Shown: piece after piece, positions 27,327 through 35,356 of the stretch
Layout: every line of letters starts with the position of its first letter
How positions within the stretch are numbered: the stretch's first letter is position 1
Assembly: GCA_902618335.1 (NCBI GenBank)
Contig: CACNAI010000001.1
Coordinates: 1 to 64,000 of the forward strand
Length of the DNA: 64,000 nt
Reading direction: 5' to 3'
From: an uncultured Prochlorococcus sp.
GTDB lineage: Bacteria; Cyanobacteriota; Cyanobacteriia; PCC-6307; Cyanobiaceae
Notes under the pieces: generated by a model
Told to the model about the DNA's origin: nothing
The model's database searches: none
Seen by the model: only the letters and a program-made list of their open reading frames with translations
Position numbers and translations under genes: made by a program

Positions 27327-27425
27327 ATGTCGTTAGATTTTATCTTGATTCCTTCTTGTATTTTTATTATACTTTTACTCTTAAATAGGGAAAATAAGAT
27401 CTACAAAAAAAATCAAAAAAATTAA
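27327..27425 (+). CDS. Tiny membrane protein
   Basis: 32 codons: one helix (LDFILIPSCIFIILLLL) followed by NRENKIYKKNQKN. Not recognised. Confidence 0.45.
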   Translation: MSLDFILIPSCIFIILLLLNRENKIYKKNQKN

Positions 27426-27513
27426 GTAACTTAAAAAGTTTTCAGAGTGAACAAATACTAGCTGAAATAATTTTATTTTTTGCTCATCAATTTATATTTC
27501 AAAATTTATTTGT

Positions 27514-27633
27514 TTAAAAATAATTTTTGCTTAAAATTAATTTATCCCAATATAGTCTTGAACTATTAATTTGTTCTAATTTTTGTTTACAATGAATGCA
27601 CTTACATTCTTTTAAAAAAGTTTTATTTTTCAT
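27514..27633 (-). CDS. Tiny cysteine-containing protein
   Basis: 39 codons. A CKCIHC cluster in FLKECKCIHCKQKLEQ might bind zinc or iron. Not recognised; short length keeps confidence modest. Confidence 0.45.
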   Translation of the reverse strand: MKNKTFLKECKCIHCKQKLEQINSSRLYWDKLILSKNYF

Positions 27634-27817
27634 AAGCACCCTTTTTTTTTAAGAAAACAAATTTTTTATATTGCTGCAAGTATTAAAGATACTTTTTTCT
27701 CTACTTTTGAAATTTCTCACAAAAACTATTTTTCCTAAACAGGAATTTTATATTGGTCTCTAATTCATTGATATTTTATAATGCAAAAAAAGAAAGCTCA
27801 AATTAAATAAATTCCTT

Positions 27818-29023
27818 TTGAAAATCTCAAATCAATCAATTATTAAGAGAACCATTAATAAAATAATTATTCCGTGGTATTCAATACCTTTATTAGATAG
27901 ATGGTTATTAGGACAAATAATACCTCCAATGATATTTGCCATCTCTGCTTTTACTGTTATTTCATTATCTGTTGGGGTAATGTTTGATCTTATAAGGAAA
28001 ATAGTTGAATTTGGTTTACCTGTCTTTTTAGCATTAAAAGTTCTGTTTTTTAGTTTACCCAGCTTTTTGGTTTTATCGTTTCCAATGGCAGTTTTACTTT
28101 CTACGTTATTAGCCTATGGAAAACTATCAAGTAATTCTGAGTTATTGGCATTGAAATCTTTGGGTATAAAAACTTCAAGAATCATCTCTCCAGCTATTGC
28201 TCTTTCAATATTTATGACAGGATTAACTTTTTACTTTAATGATAATTTAGTTCCTGCGAGTAATAAATTAGCTGAAGCAACATTAAGAGCAGGCATAGGG
28301 AGTTCGTTTAGTAGTGAGACAGGGAAAGGTAATATTATGTTTTCAAGGTACGGTTCAAGGATAGATCAATCAACTAAAAAACCAACATTAGTCAATACTT
28401 ACCTTACTCACATATTTTATGCTTCATGGTATGAAAACAACATTATGAATGGCGTTACAGTATTGGATTTTTCTAGAGAAGATTTTCAGCAAATTCTGAA
28501 AGCAAACACTGCTAGATTTGACAAAAAAAACTCATCATGGATATTTTCTGAAGGAAGTATTGTATCAATTGCTCCAAGCGGAGAAACTACCAACATTCAA
28601 TTTAAGGAATATACATATCCATTTATTGAGGGACCCATGGAATTAGCTCAAGTGCCTAAAGATGCTAGTGAAATGACTTTAAAGCAGGCATTAAAAGCAG
28701 AACAAATATACAAAAAAACTGGCAACCTTAAAGAGATAAGAAGAATTCAAGTCCGTATTCAAGAAAAATTTACTCTTCCTTGCGCATGCTTAGTATTTGG
28801 TTTAATAGGTAGCAGCTTGGGATCAAAATCTAATTTAAGATCTTCTCGCAGTCAGGGATTTGGGTTGAGCGTGATTCTTATATTGATTTATTATTTAATG
28901 TCATTTGTTTTCAGTTCATTTGGAGTAAAAGGTTTATTAAGTCCAATTTTTGCTGCTTGGCTACCTGTCTTAATTTCTATGGGAAGTGGAATTTATTATC
29001 TAAGAAAATCAAGTTCTATGTAA
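27818..29023 (+). CDS. LptF/LptG family permease
   Basis: 401 residues from a TTG start. Three membrane helices lie at the N terminus (SIPLLDRWLLGQIIPPMIFA; FSLPSFLVLSFPMAVLLSTL) and three at the C terminus, with a periplasmic domain between about 150 and 300. This is the YjgP/YjgQ layout. LptFG with LptB forms the ABC machine that extracts lipopolysaccharide for transport to the outer membrane. Cyanobacteria usually have one fused-role copy. Confidence 0.88.
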   Translation: MKISNQSIIKRTINKIIIPWYSIPLLDRWLLGQIIPPMIFAISAFTVISLSVGVMFDLIRKIVEFGLPVFLALKVLFFSLPSFLVLSFPMAVLLSTLLAYGKLSSNSELLALKSLGIKTSRIISPAIALSIFMTGLTFYFNDNLVPASNKLAEATLRAGIGSSFSSETGKGNIMFSRYGSRIDQSTKKPTLVNTYLTHIFYASWYENNIMNGVTVLDFSREDFQQILKANTARFDKKNSSWIFSEGSIVSIAPSGETTNIQFKEYTYPFIEGPMELAQVPKDASEMTLKQALKAEQIYKKTGNLKEIRRIQVRIQEKFTLPCACLVFGLIGSSLGSKSNLRSSRSQGFGLSVILILIYYLMSFVFSSFGVKGLLSPIFAAWLPVLISMGSGIYYLRKSSSM

Positions 29024-29080
29024 TTTATATTTAGAGAAAAAGATTGCACATAATAAATAAAATCCAAAATCAATAGTAAA

Positions 29081-29680
29081 TTAAAATTTAGTTTTTTTTA
29101 TCTTATCTATTCTTTTATACCCATACCAATCAGGACAATTATTTTCTTCAAAAAAATTATTTTCGCGAATTAATTCTATTTCCCAATTCCCAAATTCTTT
29201 TATGATATTAAGATTATCCAAAATAATAGAATTTTTTAGAGAAGCAATGTCATCTTTATGTTTTTTTTTATGACCATTTAACCACTTAGATTTAGCTTTA
29301 TTTTTTGCCTCTAACGAACTTTTCGCAACAACTAGACCAAATTCATGTTTTTCTTGCATAGAACTTGGATCATACCCTCCAATATTAACAAACCATAAAT
29401 TCACTTGTTGATGATTTACGTCATGAAATTTATTATTTTTTAATTTCTCATTTTCAATATTTTTTAAATTTATCTTATAACCGTCTACATAATTTATCTT
29501 TTTATAGCTATCAATATGTAATCCTTCAAACGAACCAAACCAATCCTTTCTAAGTACATCATATGTATCCTCAATTTTTGAACCAACAACCCATCTAACA
29601 TCGTGTAATTCTATATTAGCTTTATTTGCCTTTCCTCCAAGGACAACTAAAAAAAGATATTTTTTTTCCTTATTTAGCAT
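29081..29680 (-). CDS. DUF1543 family protein
   Basis: 199 residues. LFLVVLGGKANKANIELHDV and RWVVGSKIEDTYDVLRKDWF form the DUF1543 signature; a second copy-like stretch is LWFVNIGGYDPSSMQEKHEF. Function unknown. It converges on the LptF/G gene. Confidence 0.82.
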   Translation of the reverse strand: MLNKEKKYLFLVVLGGKANKANIELHDVRWVVGSKIEDTYDVLRKDWFGSFEGLHIDSYKKINYVDGYKINLKNIENEKLKNNKFHDVNHQQVNLWFVNIGGYDPSSMQEKHEFGLVVAKSSLEAKNKAKSKWLNGHKKKHKDDIASLKNSIILDNLNIIKEFGNWEIELIRENNFFEENNCPDWYGYKRIDKIKKTKF

Positions 29681-29810
29681 TATTAATAAGAGAGACCATA
29701 ATATTCTAAATTCGTAATTTAATTTACGTAAAATCTAAAAAAGAGTTTTTTGTTATTTTTAAAACTAAGGATATATCCTTCAACAATATATTTAGAGGTC
29801 AATTAAAACT

Positions 29811-29954
29811 CTAATTAAACCATCCTTTTTTCTTCGATTTAACATCTGGCTCTGTTTTAATTTTAGTTGAATCGTCAGTTCTTCCCTTTATAATCATGAG
29901 TGGAACAATCGCCCAAAGAGCTAAAAATAATATCCAGAATAAATAAACGTTCAT
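29811..29954 (-). CDS. Small membrane protein with basic tail
   Basis: 47 codons. One helix (YLFWILFLALWAIVPLMI) then a polar tail ending KSKKKGWFN. Not recognised. Confidence 0.55.
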   Translation of the reverse strand: MNVYLFWILFLALWAIVPLMIIKGRTDDSTKIKTEPDVKSKKKGWFN

Positions 29955-30123
29955 AACAGTAAATAATGTTTGGTTAATACTAAAGTGGATTAAATAATAT
30001 CTGTGGTTTTCTTTTTAAAGTTCAAATTTAAATGTATAATCAAATATTTTTCTTAATTAAACCCAAGAAATGATTCCAGCAATTTTAAAAAGATAATATA
30101 AATACAACTAAAAAATAAATAAT

Positions 30124-30225
30124 ATGAAAATTAATTTATTCCTAATTAATTTAAATACTTGCACTCAACATGACCACTGCTTTGCTTCAGTATATGTGGA
30201 GTGCAACTTTATAATGACATGGTAA
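30124..30225 (+). CDS. Possible 33-codon ORF overlapping a long inverted repeat
   Basis: MKINLFLINLNTCTQHDHCF opens the frame, which has three cysteines. The same bases contain TTGCACTC (30159-30166) and GAGTGCAA (30199-30206), plus inner CCAC/GTGG pairs, so the locus may be a structured RNA instead. The flanking 29955-30296 spacer holds nothing else. Confidence 0.3.
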   Translation: MKINLFLINLNTCTQHDHCFASVYVECNFIMTW

Positions 30226-30296
30226 AAAATTAATCGTGAATTTTTAGCAACCCAAATAAATTATTATTTTAAATATCATAATCAAAGTTAGAAATT

Positions 30297-30452
30297 ATGA
30301 AAAAATGTGATTTATGTCATAAACCAGATAAAATTCACTACAGGGTTAAATCCATAATTCATAAAGATTGGATTTTTTGTTGTAAACAATGCTGGTATAT
30401 TATTTCTAAACATAGTAATTACTCTTATGGTGGTACAAGAAAGTCAAAATGA
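30297..30452 (+). CDS. Small zinc-ribbon-like protein
   Basis: 51 codons. CDLC near the N terminus and CCKQC after about 24 residues give a four-cysteine layout typical of small treble-clef or zinc-ribbon domains. The tail SNYSYGGTRKSK is basic. Nucleic-acid binding is possible but unproved. Confidence 0.6.
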   Translation: MKKCDLCHKPDKIHYRVKSIIHKDWIFCCKQCWYIISKHSNYSYGGTRKSK

Positions 30453-30483
30453 TAAATAATCGAAAAACTAATTTGCAAAAATT

Positions 30484-30864
30484 ATGAAAAATTCTTTTTA
30501 TAAAAATAAAAGTATCAAATCCTTTTTAGATTTTTTTTCTAGAGTATCAATTTCGGCAATATTCATCGCAGCTATACCAAAACATTTATATGGTTTTGAA
30601 GGATCAGTTGAATATATTTCTTCAAAAGGTATTCCCGATCCAATTTCATCTATTCTTCTAATAGGGGCAATTATATGTCTTATCTTAGGTTCGGGATTTT
30701 TTATATTTGGAGAAAATCAAAAAATTGGTTCGGTTTTTTTATTACTTTTTCTTATTCCAACAACAATAATTTTCCATGTATTCCCTTTCCATCAAAGAGC
30801 ATTTCTTATGAATCTCGGATTGATAGGTGGATTAATTATTTCTGCATTAAGGGATCCAACATAA
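30484..30864 (+). CDS. DoxX-like membrane protein
   Basis: 126 residues, four helices: FFSRVSISAIFIAAIPKHLY, ISSILLIGAIICLILGSGFF, GSVFLLLFLIPTTIIFHVFP and a final LIGGLIISALR. The order and the GIPDP loop fit DoxX. It is shorter than the DoxX at 4589 and lacks the charged tail. Confidence 0.8.
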   Translation: MKNSFYKNKSIKSFLDFFSRVSISAIFIAAIPKHLYGFEGSVEYISSKGIPDPISSILLIGAIICLILGSGFFIFGENQKIGSVFLLLFLIPTTIIFHVFPFHQRAFLMNLGLIGGLIISALRDPT

Positions 30865-30894
30865 ATTGTTTATTAAATTACCACCAAATATTTT

Positions 30895-31089
30895 TTATTT
30901 CTTATCTCTTAATTCTGAGAAGCAATTTGCAATATGAATCAATTCATAAATCTCTTTATTATCATATTTTTTATTAGTAATTCCACTACCTACTTCTATT
31001 CCTTTCTCTTTCATCTTCTTTAAGATTAGTTCTTGCCTTTCTCTACTAGACAAAGATTTTAATCGTTTTATTCGTTCTTGTTTATTCAC
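30895..31089 (-). CDS. Small charged hypothetical protein
   Basis: 64 residues, soluble, mostly helical: LSSRERQELILKKMKEKGIE, then EIYELIHIANCFSELRDKK. The C-terminal ANCFSELR is echoed by a remnant at 43092 (ANCFPELR). Function unknown. Confidence 0.65.
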   Translation of the reverse strand: MNKQERIKRLKSLSSRERQELILKKMKEKGIEVGSGITNKKYDNKEIYELIHIANCFSELRDKK

Positions 31090-31373
31090 TAAATATTTAT
31101 TTAATAAGGTTTTTGAGAAAGTAATAACATTTAGCGGTTCATTATATAAGTAAGAAAGCCCGTAAATGTAAGTAATTTAAATCCAATAAAAAAAGGCAAA
31201 TATCTTTTGACCTTTTTGCCAACAGGTAATAATTTGTTGAATGAATTCAATATAGTTTGCATTAGAAATTTTTCTTTTTATATATATTAACGAATTTTTT
31301 TTTAAATTTTCATAACTACTAATTTTATATTTGAAATAATCGAACTATTATTGAAATAATAATTCCACTTTTT

Positions 31374-31760
31374 ATGAATGATAAAGAAAAAATAATTTCA
31401 TTATTAAATAAGTTTGCTAATCCCAAAAAAATGGCTTCATTTTTTGTTGACAATGCAACTCCAGATTTTTTATTCATAAGACCGAGTGGGAATCCTATAG
31501 ATGCAAAAGAATTCGAACAAATGATTTCTGGCGATATAGTTCAAGAAAAGGCAGAAATAACCAAAATTCACAGATTCGAATTTTTAAGCGACAGTATAGT
31601 AATGTGCATTTTTACACTAGGTTCAAAATTTACTTATAAAGGGACACCTAATGATGACTTACCAACAGTTACTTCAATTTTTAAAAAAGTAAATAATGTT
31701 TGGAAAATTCACTGGATGCAAAGATCTACAGGTAATTCGGATTTATCTTTATGGGATTAG
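31374..31760 (+). CDS. NTF2-like / SnoaL-type protein
   Basis: 128 residues. An N-terminal helix, FFVDNATPDFLFIRPSGNPI, a middle VQEKAEITKIHRFEFLSDSI and an end ...IFKKVNNVWKIHWMQRST match the cone-shaped NTF2-like fold (DUF4440-like). The family includes small enzymes and binding domains. The last ten bases overlap the next small gene. Confidence 0.7.
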   Translation: MNDKEKIISLLNKFANPKKMASFFVDNATPDFLFIRPSGNPIDAKEFEQMISGDIVQEKAEITKIHRFEFLSDSIVMCIFTLGSKFTYKGTPNDDLPTVTSIFKKVNNVWKIHWMQRSTGNSDLSLWD

Positions 31761-31840
31761 CAAAGTTAATTGCCCTTTTATTGGTCTTACTACTCGTAGG
31801 TAGCTCCTTTGTTGGATTAATTATTTACTTTATAAAATAA
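31751..31840 (+). CDS. Tiny hydrophobic protein overlapping the NTF2-like gene
   Basis: 29 codons almost entirely one helix (LIALLLVLLLVGSSFVGLII). The start lies inside the previous gene's last codons, so translation may be coupled. Not recognised. Confidence 0.5.
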   Translation: MGLAKLIALLLVLLLVGSSFVGLIIYFIK

Positions 31841-32612
31841 AATTGAAAAAAATAACTTATTCATAATATTTATTTCCTTTTTTTGAAATCATTTTCTTCT
31901 ATATTGCTAAGTAATTTGATTTTCAGGTAAAAATATAAACTTTAGAAAGATTAACACCTATATCTAAAGCTAATAAAGCAATTAGTAACTTACTCATTTT
32001 TTAGAACTCTCAACTATTTTTTTATAAAGTTCTTCAGAAATAGGTTGCATAACCTTTAAAAATCTGATTTCAAAATAGTTATTTGTAGATTAATTTCTCG
32101 TTACAAAATATACGGATATATGAATTTTTAAATAGTTAAAAAATATATTTACAATAAGTTTTTCTTATAAGGTATTAATAAATACTTAGTTAAAAAAACT
32201 AAAATCAATATACAAATTCTTTTAAAAAGAAATTAGAAAACATTATTTTAAATAACTAGATCCTCTATAAGTAAGCTTTATCACCTTTTCTTCTTGTTTT
32301 CTACAATATACGAATGACTTTCCATTGAAATACATGTTTACCATGATGCAGCTCCTAAAGTTGCTCAAGTCCCCGTCCTATGGCTTGAGTCTTACTGCGG
32401 TCTATCAGATGGTAGATCGGACGATTTTGTAGTAGTTACTACAACCTATTTATAAAGTATTTATACTTATATGTCAACAATTAATAGAAACTAAACTTCA
32501 ATTTAAAATTAAATTCTGCTCTCAAGAACTCCTTAAAAAGGATAAAGAACATATAACTACGAGTAACTCCAATAAAAAATGAAACAAATGCTAGAAACAT
32601 ACAAATGGGGCA
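31841..32612. other. Long spacer with one atypical island
   Basis: About 770 bases. Most is very AT-rich with only an 18-codon minus-strand frame at 31996-32052 (MQPISEELYKKIVESSKK). The segment 32318-32455 stands out by higher GC and is listed separately. Confidence 0.5.
32318..32455 (+). other. Coding-like island with no standard start codon
   Basis: Between an in-frame TGA (32315) and TAA (32453) the frame reads HVYHDAAPKVAQVPVLWLES then YCGLSDGRSDDFVVVTTTYL, which looks protein-like. It has no ATG, GTG or TTG; ATT at 32324 is the first possible start. A second frame gives a 32-codon ORF (MFTMMQLLKLLKSPSYGLSL). Higher GC, and dyads such as CTATC-x-GGTAG, would also fit a structured RNA or a gene remnant. 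Confidence 0.35.
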
Positions 32613-32822
32613 ATGTGGGAATCCCATTATTCATTTTCCAATATAAATTTTAATTCAGCCTCTGCATTGAGAATATCGATTCTCATTTTAAATAATTTAA
32701 AAAATTTAACTATTTTTTTCAAAATTAAACCACCATTAGGTATCGGTAATACTATTATCAAAAGAATAAAAATATCAATAAGCAAAAGTACTGAATCTAT
32801 TGATATAACTAAATTTTTGTAG
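32613..32822 (+). CDS. Doubtful ORF
   Basis: 69 codons, Ile/Lys/Asn-rich (ISILILNNLKNLTIFFKIKP), composition close to random translation of AT-rich DNA. No ribosome site or relative was found. Confidence 0.25.
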   Translation: MWESHYSFSNINFNSASALRISILILNNLKNLTIFFKIKPPLGIGNTIIKRIKISISKSTESIDITKFL

Positions 32823-33025
32823 CATAGTTATACAAAAAATAACTCCAACATTTGCTCAGATACTCTTGATTTTTAAATTTTTTTTATTTGAAAGTTTTAA
32901 TATTTAAATTAATAGCTTTCTGAATTATTGAATAACTTATTTGAGTGAAGTTGGTTAATTATCTCTATTGCAAAAAAAGATAAGGTTGTTAACCTTGCAC
33001 TTAAAGAAGATAATTAATTTCTTAA

Positions 33026-33238
33026 TTGATGCAATTTGATCATTTTAATTTCAAAGAATATGATGGCCTCATGTCAATAGAAGAATTAAGGGCTTTACGT
33101 CTTCGAAAAAAGAAAATTGAAAGTGATAAGAAAGCCAGAAAATATATCCTGGAGATAAATCAAAGATATAGAAAAATGAGTGCCCGCAAAAGTAGTAACT
33201 TTTTAAGGAATATGAACCCTTTTAAAAAGGCCGCATAA
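33026..33238 (+). CDS. Small basic hypothetical protein
   Basis: 70 residues. The acidic-aromatic head MMQFDHFNFKEYDGLM is followed by a very basic helix (ALRLRKKKIESDKKARKYIL) and tail (NQRYRKMSARKSSNFLRNMN). Nucleic-acid binding is possible from charge alone. A hairpin follows at 33324. Confidence 0.6.
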   Translation: MMQFDHFNFKEYDGLMSIEELRALRLRKKKIESDKKARKYILEINQRYRKMSARKSSNFLRNMNPFKKAA

Positions 33239-33323
33239 ATTGTTAATCTTTATTTTATTAATTTGCATGACTTTGCATCCTTCAGAGTAAGATTTTAATG
33301 GTGTTTCTTTGGAAGAGTTTCAC

Positions 33324-33353
33324 CAAGAGGGGTCAATTTTTGGCCCCTTCTTT
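33324..33353 (+). terminator. Hairpin after the 33026 gene
   Basis: AAGAGGGG (33325-33332) and CCCCTTCTTT (33344-33353) pair around TCAATTTTTGG, with a short T run. It lies 86 bases beyond the stop codon. Confidence 0.55.
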
Positions 33354-33434
33354 CCGGAGATATTTTTAATTGAAACTCGTTCTAAAATAATACTTTTCTA
33401 TAAGGTAATAGAATCTAAAAAGCCAAAATAGACA

Positions 33435-33482
33435 CTGATTGAAAGTCGATCTAAACTTAGAGGGATAAACCCCTCTTTTTTT
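33435..33482 (+). repeat. Dispersed element with CTGATTGAxAGTCGATCTAAA, ending in a terminator
   Basis: 33435-33455 matches 41526-41546 at all but one position and, more weakly, 37039-37059. Here it is followed at once by AGAGGG-ATAAAC-CCCTCT (33459-33476) and a T tract, so it may be the 3' part of a small RNA. The copy near 37040 is likewise followed by an AGAG-GGGG-TCTC-T tract. Confidence 0.55.
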
Positions 33483-33542
33483 AATGTTTAATCTAGTTAT
33501 TGCTGAAAAGATAACGACTCTTTTTATTTCTATTATCAGCTG

Positions 33543-33659
33543 ATGAGTATCTCCCCACACCTATTAATTGATGCTGTGATAATAAGTGCTGCCCTTACAA
33601 TAACTTTGGTATTAAGAGCAAAAGGTAATGCTGCCAAAAAAGAAAAAGGAAATAAATGA
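33543..33659 (+). CDS. Tiny membrane protein, first of an overlapping trio
   Basis: 38 codons. One helix (LLIDAVIISAALTITLVL) and a basic tail (RAKGNAAKKEKGNK). Its stop overlaps the next start as ATGA. Confidence 0.6.
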   Translation: MSISPHLLIDAVIISAALTITLVLRAKGNAAKKEKGNK

Positions 33660-33796
33660 TTACTAAAGAAGAAAAAAAAGAATTTAAAAAACCTAAATTA
33701 TATAAAATTTGGAACTTACTTATTTATGGAAGTTACATTGCTATTGGAGTTTTTTTAGTTTATTTATATTCTGCTTATGTCTTTATAAATAAATGA
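33656..33796 (+). CDS. Tiny membrane protein, second of an overlapping trio
   Basis: 46 codons starting in the previous stop (ATGA). A basic head (MITKEEKKEFKKPKLYKIW) is followed by one helix (LLIYGSYIAIGVFLVYLYSA). Its own stop again overlaps the next start. Confidence 0.6.
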   Translation: MITKEEKKEFKKPKLYKIWNLLIYGSYIAIGVFLVYLYSAYVFINK

Positions 33797-33888
33797 CTCA
33801 CATGTACGGCATAGCTGTCACTTATGGGGTTCTGAGTATTTTATTGCTTGGTGGGTTTGCATACTTTACTTTTAAAATAAAACGCTAA
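33793..33888 (+). CDS. Tiny membrane protein, third of an overlapping trio
   Basis: 31 codons: MTHMYGIAVTYGVLSILLLG, one helix, ending FTFKIKR. ATGA overlap with the second gene. The three one-helix proteins are likely made together. Confidence 0.6.
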   Translation: MTHMYGIAVTYGVLSILLLGGFAYFTFKIKR

Positions 33889-34255
33889 TTTTTATGTCCT
33901 CTTAAATGAAGCATTTCTTGGATAATTTTTTGATTTATATAAGAGAATATAAATGAGAAATTCCACCTAAGAAGATGGCTAAGGTTTAAAGAGAATGTGC
34001 ATATAAATTAGATAAATGATGAATACTGGCGGATCTGTGAAAGTATTAAGTGAATATAATTGCTAAGTTAAATTTATACAAATTTTTTTTAAAATGGAAT
34101 AATTTTTTTTTAGATATTTTACTTATAGTTATTTTTAATTTGAGAATTTTTTGATCCTTAATCCGTACAACTTTGTTCATCTAACCGTACAAATAAAGCT
34201 TGAAATTAATTATTCAAATGAATTAGAACAAATATGTAGTCAAGAGTAAATTCTT
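33889..34255. other. Spacer upstream of the cysteine-motif genes
   Basis: About 370 bases. It holds a 16-codon frame at 34016 (MMNTGGSVKVLSEYNC) of doubtful status and, at its right end, the CCGTAC-containing upstream element listed separately. Confidence 0.45.
34161..34236 (+). promoter_or_regulatory. Upstream element shared with 39819-39896
   Basis: Two CCGTACA-like words (CCGTACAA at 34163, CCGTACAA at 34185) separated by TGTTCATCTAA, then TCAAATGAATTAGAACAAA. The same order (CCGTAC, TGTTCCTCAAA, CCGCACA, TCAAATCAATTAGAACAAA) precedes the small gene at 39923. Both sit directly upstream of a small accessory gene, so a common operator or promoter is plausible. Confidence 0.55.
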
Positions 34256-34408
34256 ATGGCACTAAATAAAACATTTACTATCCAGAAAATTAATTTGGAT
34301 AAAAAAGACCTCTCATATGATATTGAGCTAAAAGAGCTTCAAGCTTATTGGAATAACGAATGTGCAGAGCATCCAAGTAATAACCATTGTAAAATTTTTT
34401 GTGATTAA
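34256..34408 (+). CDS. Small protein of the C-terminal EC-x-P-x-C-x-C family
   Basis: 50 codons. The end is YWNNECAEHPSNNHCKIFCD. Close variants end the products at 34611 (NFDKECIDYPNQEDCLVCCN) and 42752 (YWDKECKDNPTNQNCLIYCD), while the N-terminal parts differ. Three conserved cysteines suggest a metal site, disulphide or modification site. Confidence 0.65.
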   Translation: MALNKTFTIQKINLDKKDLSYDIELKELQAYWNNECAEHPSNNHCKIFCD

Positions 34409-34493
34409 TATCTTAACTTTTAGGTATTCTTACGCTTGATTTTTGCATAATACCTGTACTAAAGAATAATCAGATAGAAAGGAGGCCAAGCAA

Positions 34494-34595
34494 ATGACTA
34501 ATTTAGGTATAGAGATTTTATTTTGGACAATTTTAATTTCTTATCTGGGATTGAGGTTTTCTCAAACTTGGAATGGATATAAAAAACAGTATTAA
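34494..34595 (+). CDS. Tiny membrane protein with strong ribosome site
   Basis: 33 codons. A strong AAAGGAGG sits at 34478-34485, unusually good for this sequence. One helix (GIEILFWTILISYLGLRF) and a short polar tail. It is 15 bases before the next cysteine-motif gene and likely co-transcribed. Confidence 0.6.
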   Translation: MTNLGIEILFWTILISYLGLRFSQTWNGYKKQY

Positions 34596-34610
34596 TTAGG
34601 AGAACAGCAA

Positions 34611-34757
34611 ATGAAACTACAAACACAATTCACGGTTCCAAAAAAAGAACTAAAAGATCTTAATTATTTTAAGAAAGTGGATTTTCTAGAAGAAAATTTT
34701 GATAAAGAATGTATAGATTATCCAAATCAAGAAGATTGCTTAGTTTGTTGCAATTAA
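34611..34757 (+). CDS. Small protein of the C-terminal EC-x-P-x-C-x-C family
   Basis: 48 codons with TAGGAGA upstream. Charged helical body (VPKKELKDLNYFKKVDFLEE) and the family end DKECIDYPNQEDCLVCCN. See 34256 and 42752 for relatives. Confidence 0.65.
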   Translation: MKLQTQFTVPKKELKDLNYFKKVDFLEENFDKECIDYPNQEDCLVCCN

Positions 34758-34836
34758 AAATCAAAAAATAGTTGATTTTTAAAATTAAATATTTTATTAA
34801 TCATATTTATATATTTTATAAAAGGGAGCTAGCACT

Positions 34837-35355
34837 ATGGATTTAAGATTCTTCCCAATAAATATTTTTAGAGAGACTCCAAAAGTTACATTCTTCGATG
34901 CAGGTATAGGTCCCTCTAATGGTTCTGATGTTGTGATCCATTCTGGAGAAGCTATATCTCCTCCAGATGATTTTAAAAATGAGCAATATTACGTCCACAA
35001 TCATCAAATTGACCACAACTTAGTTATCACTGGAGAAAGAACATTTATTTTAATAAATCCTTCATGGGATGAACCCCATCATGTGATCTATTTAAATAGA
35101 TCTATGGGGGCACTAGAGATACCTATTGGAACTTATCACAGATCAATCTCAGGAAAAGAAGGTAGTATTGTTTTAAATCAACCCAAAAGAGATAAACTTT
35201 TCGATCCGGCTAAAGAATTTATTCCACAAAAATTAAATAAAAAAAGTTTAATTAATGCAAGAAAGAGTCCTCCTGTTTATTGGATTTATGAAAATAATCA
35301 AATTAAGAGAGTCAGCTTTAACCCCTTAGAACAAAAAATTAAGACCCTTGTTTGA
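34837..35355 (+). CDS. Cupin-like hypothetical protein
   Basis: 172 residues. YYVHNHQIDHNLVITGERTF, then HHVIYLNRSMGALEIPIGTY and HRSISGKEGSIVLNQP give the beta-rich pattern and His spacing of a cupin-type barrel, as in sugar epimerases of the RmlC sort, but no precise family is recognised. It precedes the LOG-family gene directly (8-base overlap if the latter's TTG is used, none with its ATG). Confidence 0.65.
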   Translation: MDLRFFPINIFRETPKVTFFDAGIGPSNGSDVVIHSGEAISPPDDFKNEQYYVHNHQIDHNLVITGERTFILINPSWDEPHHVIYLNRSMGALEIPIGTYHRSISGKEGSIVLNQPKRDKLFDPAKEFIPQKLNKKSLINARKSPPVYWIYENNQIKRVSFNPLEQKIKTLV

Positions 35356-35356
35356 T

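Noticed and set aside
33366-33560. Minus-strand ORF of 64 codons
   Set aside because: It covers a hairpin terminator and a dispersed repeat, and has no ribosome site or family.
34016-34066. 16-codon frame MMNTGGSVKVLSEYNC
   Set aside because: Plausible peptide but too short to support without homologues; mentioned only in the spacer entry.
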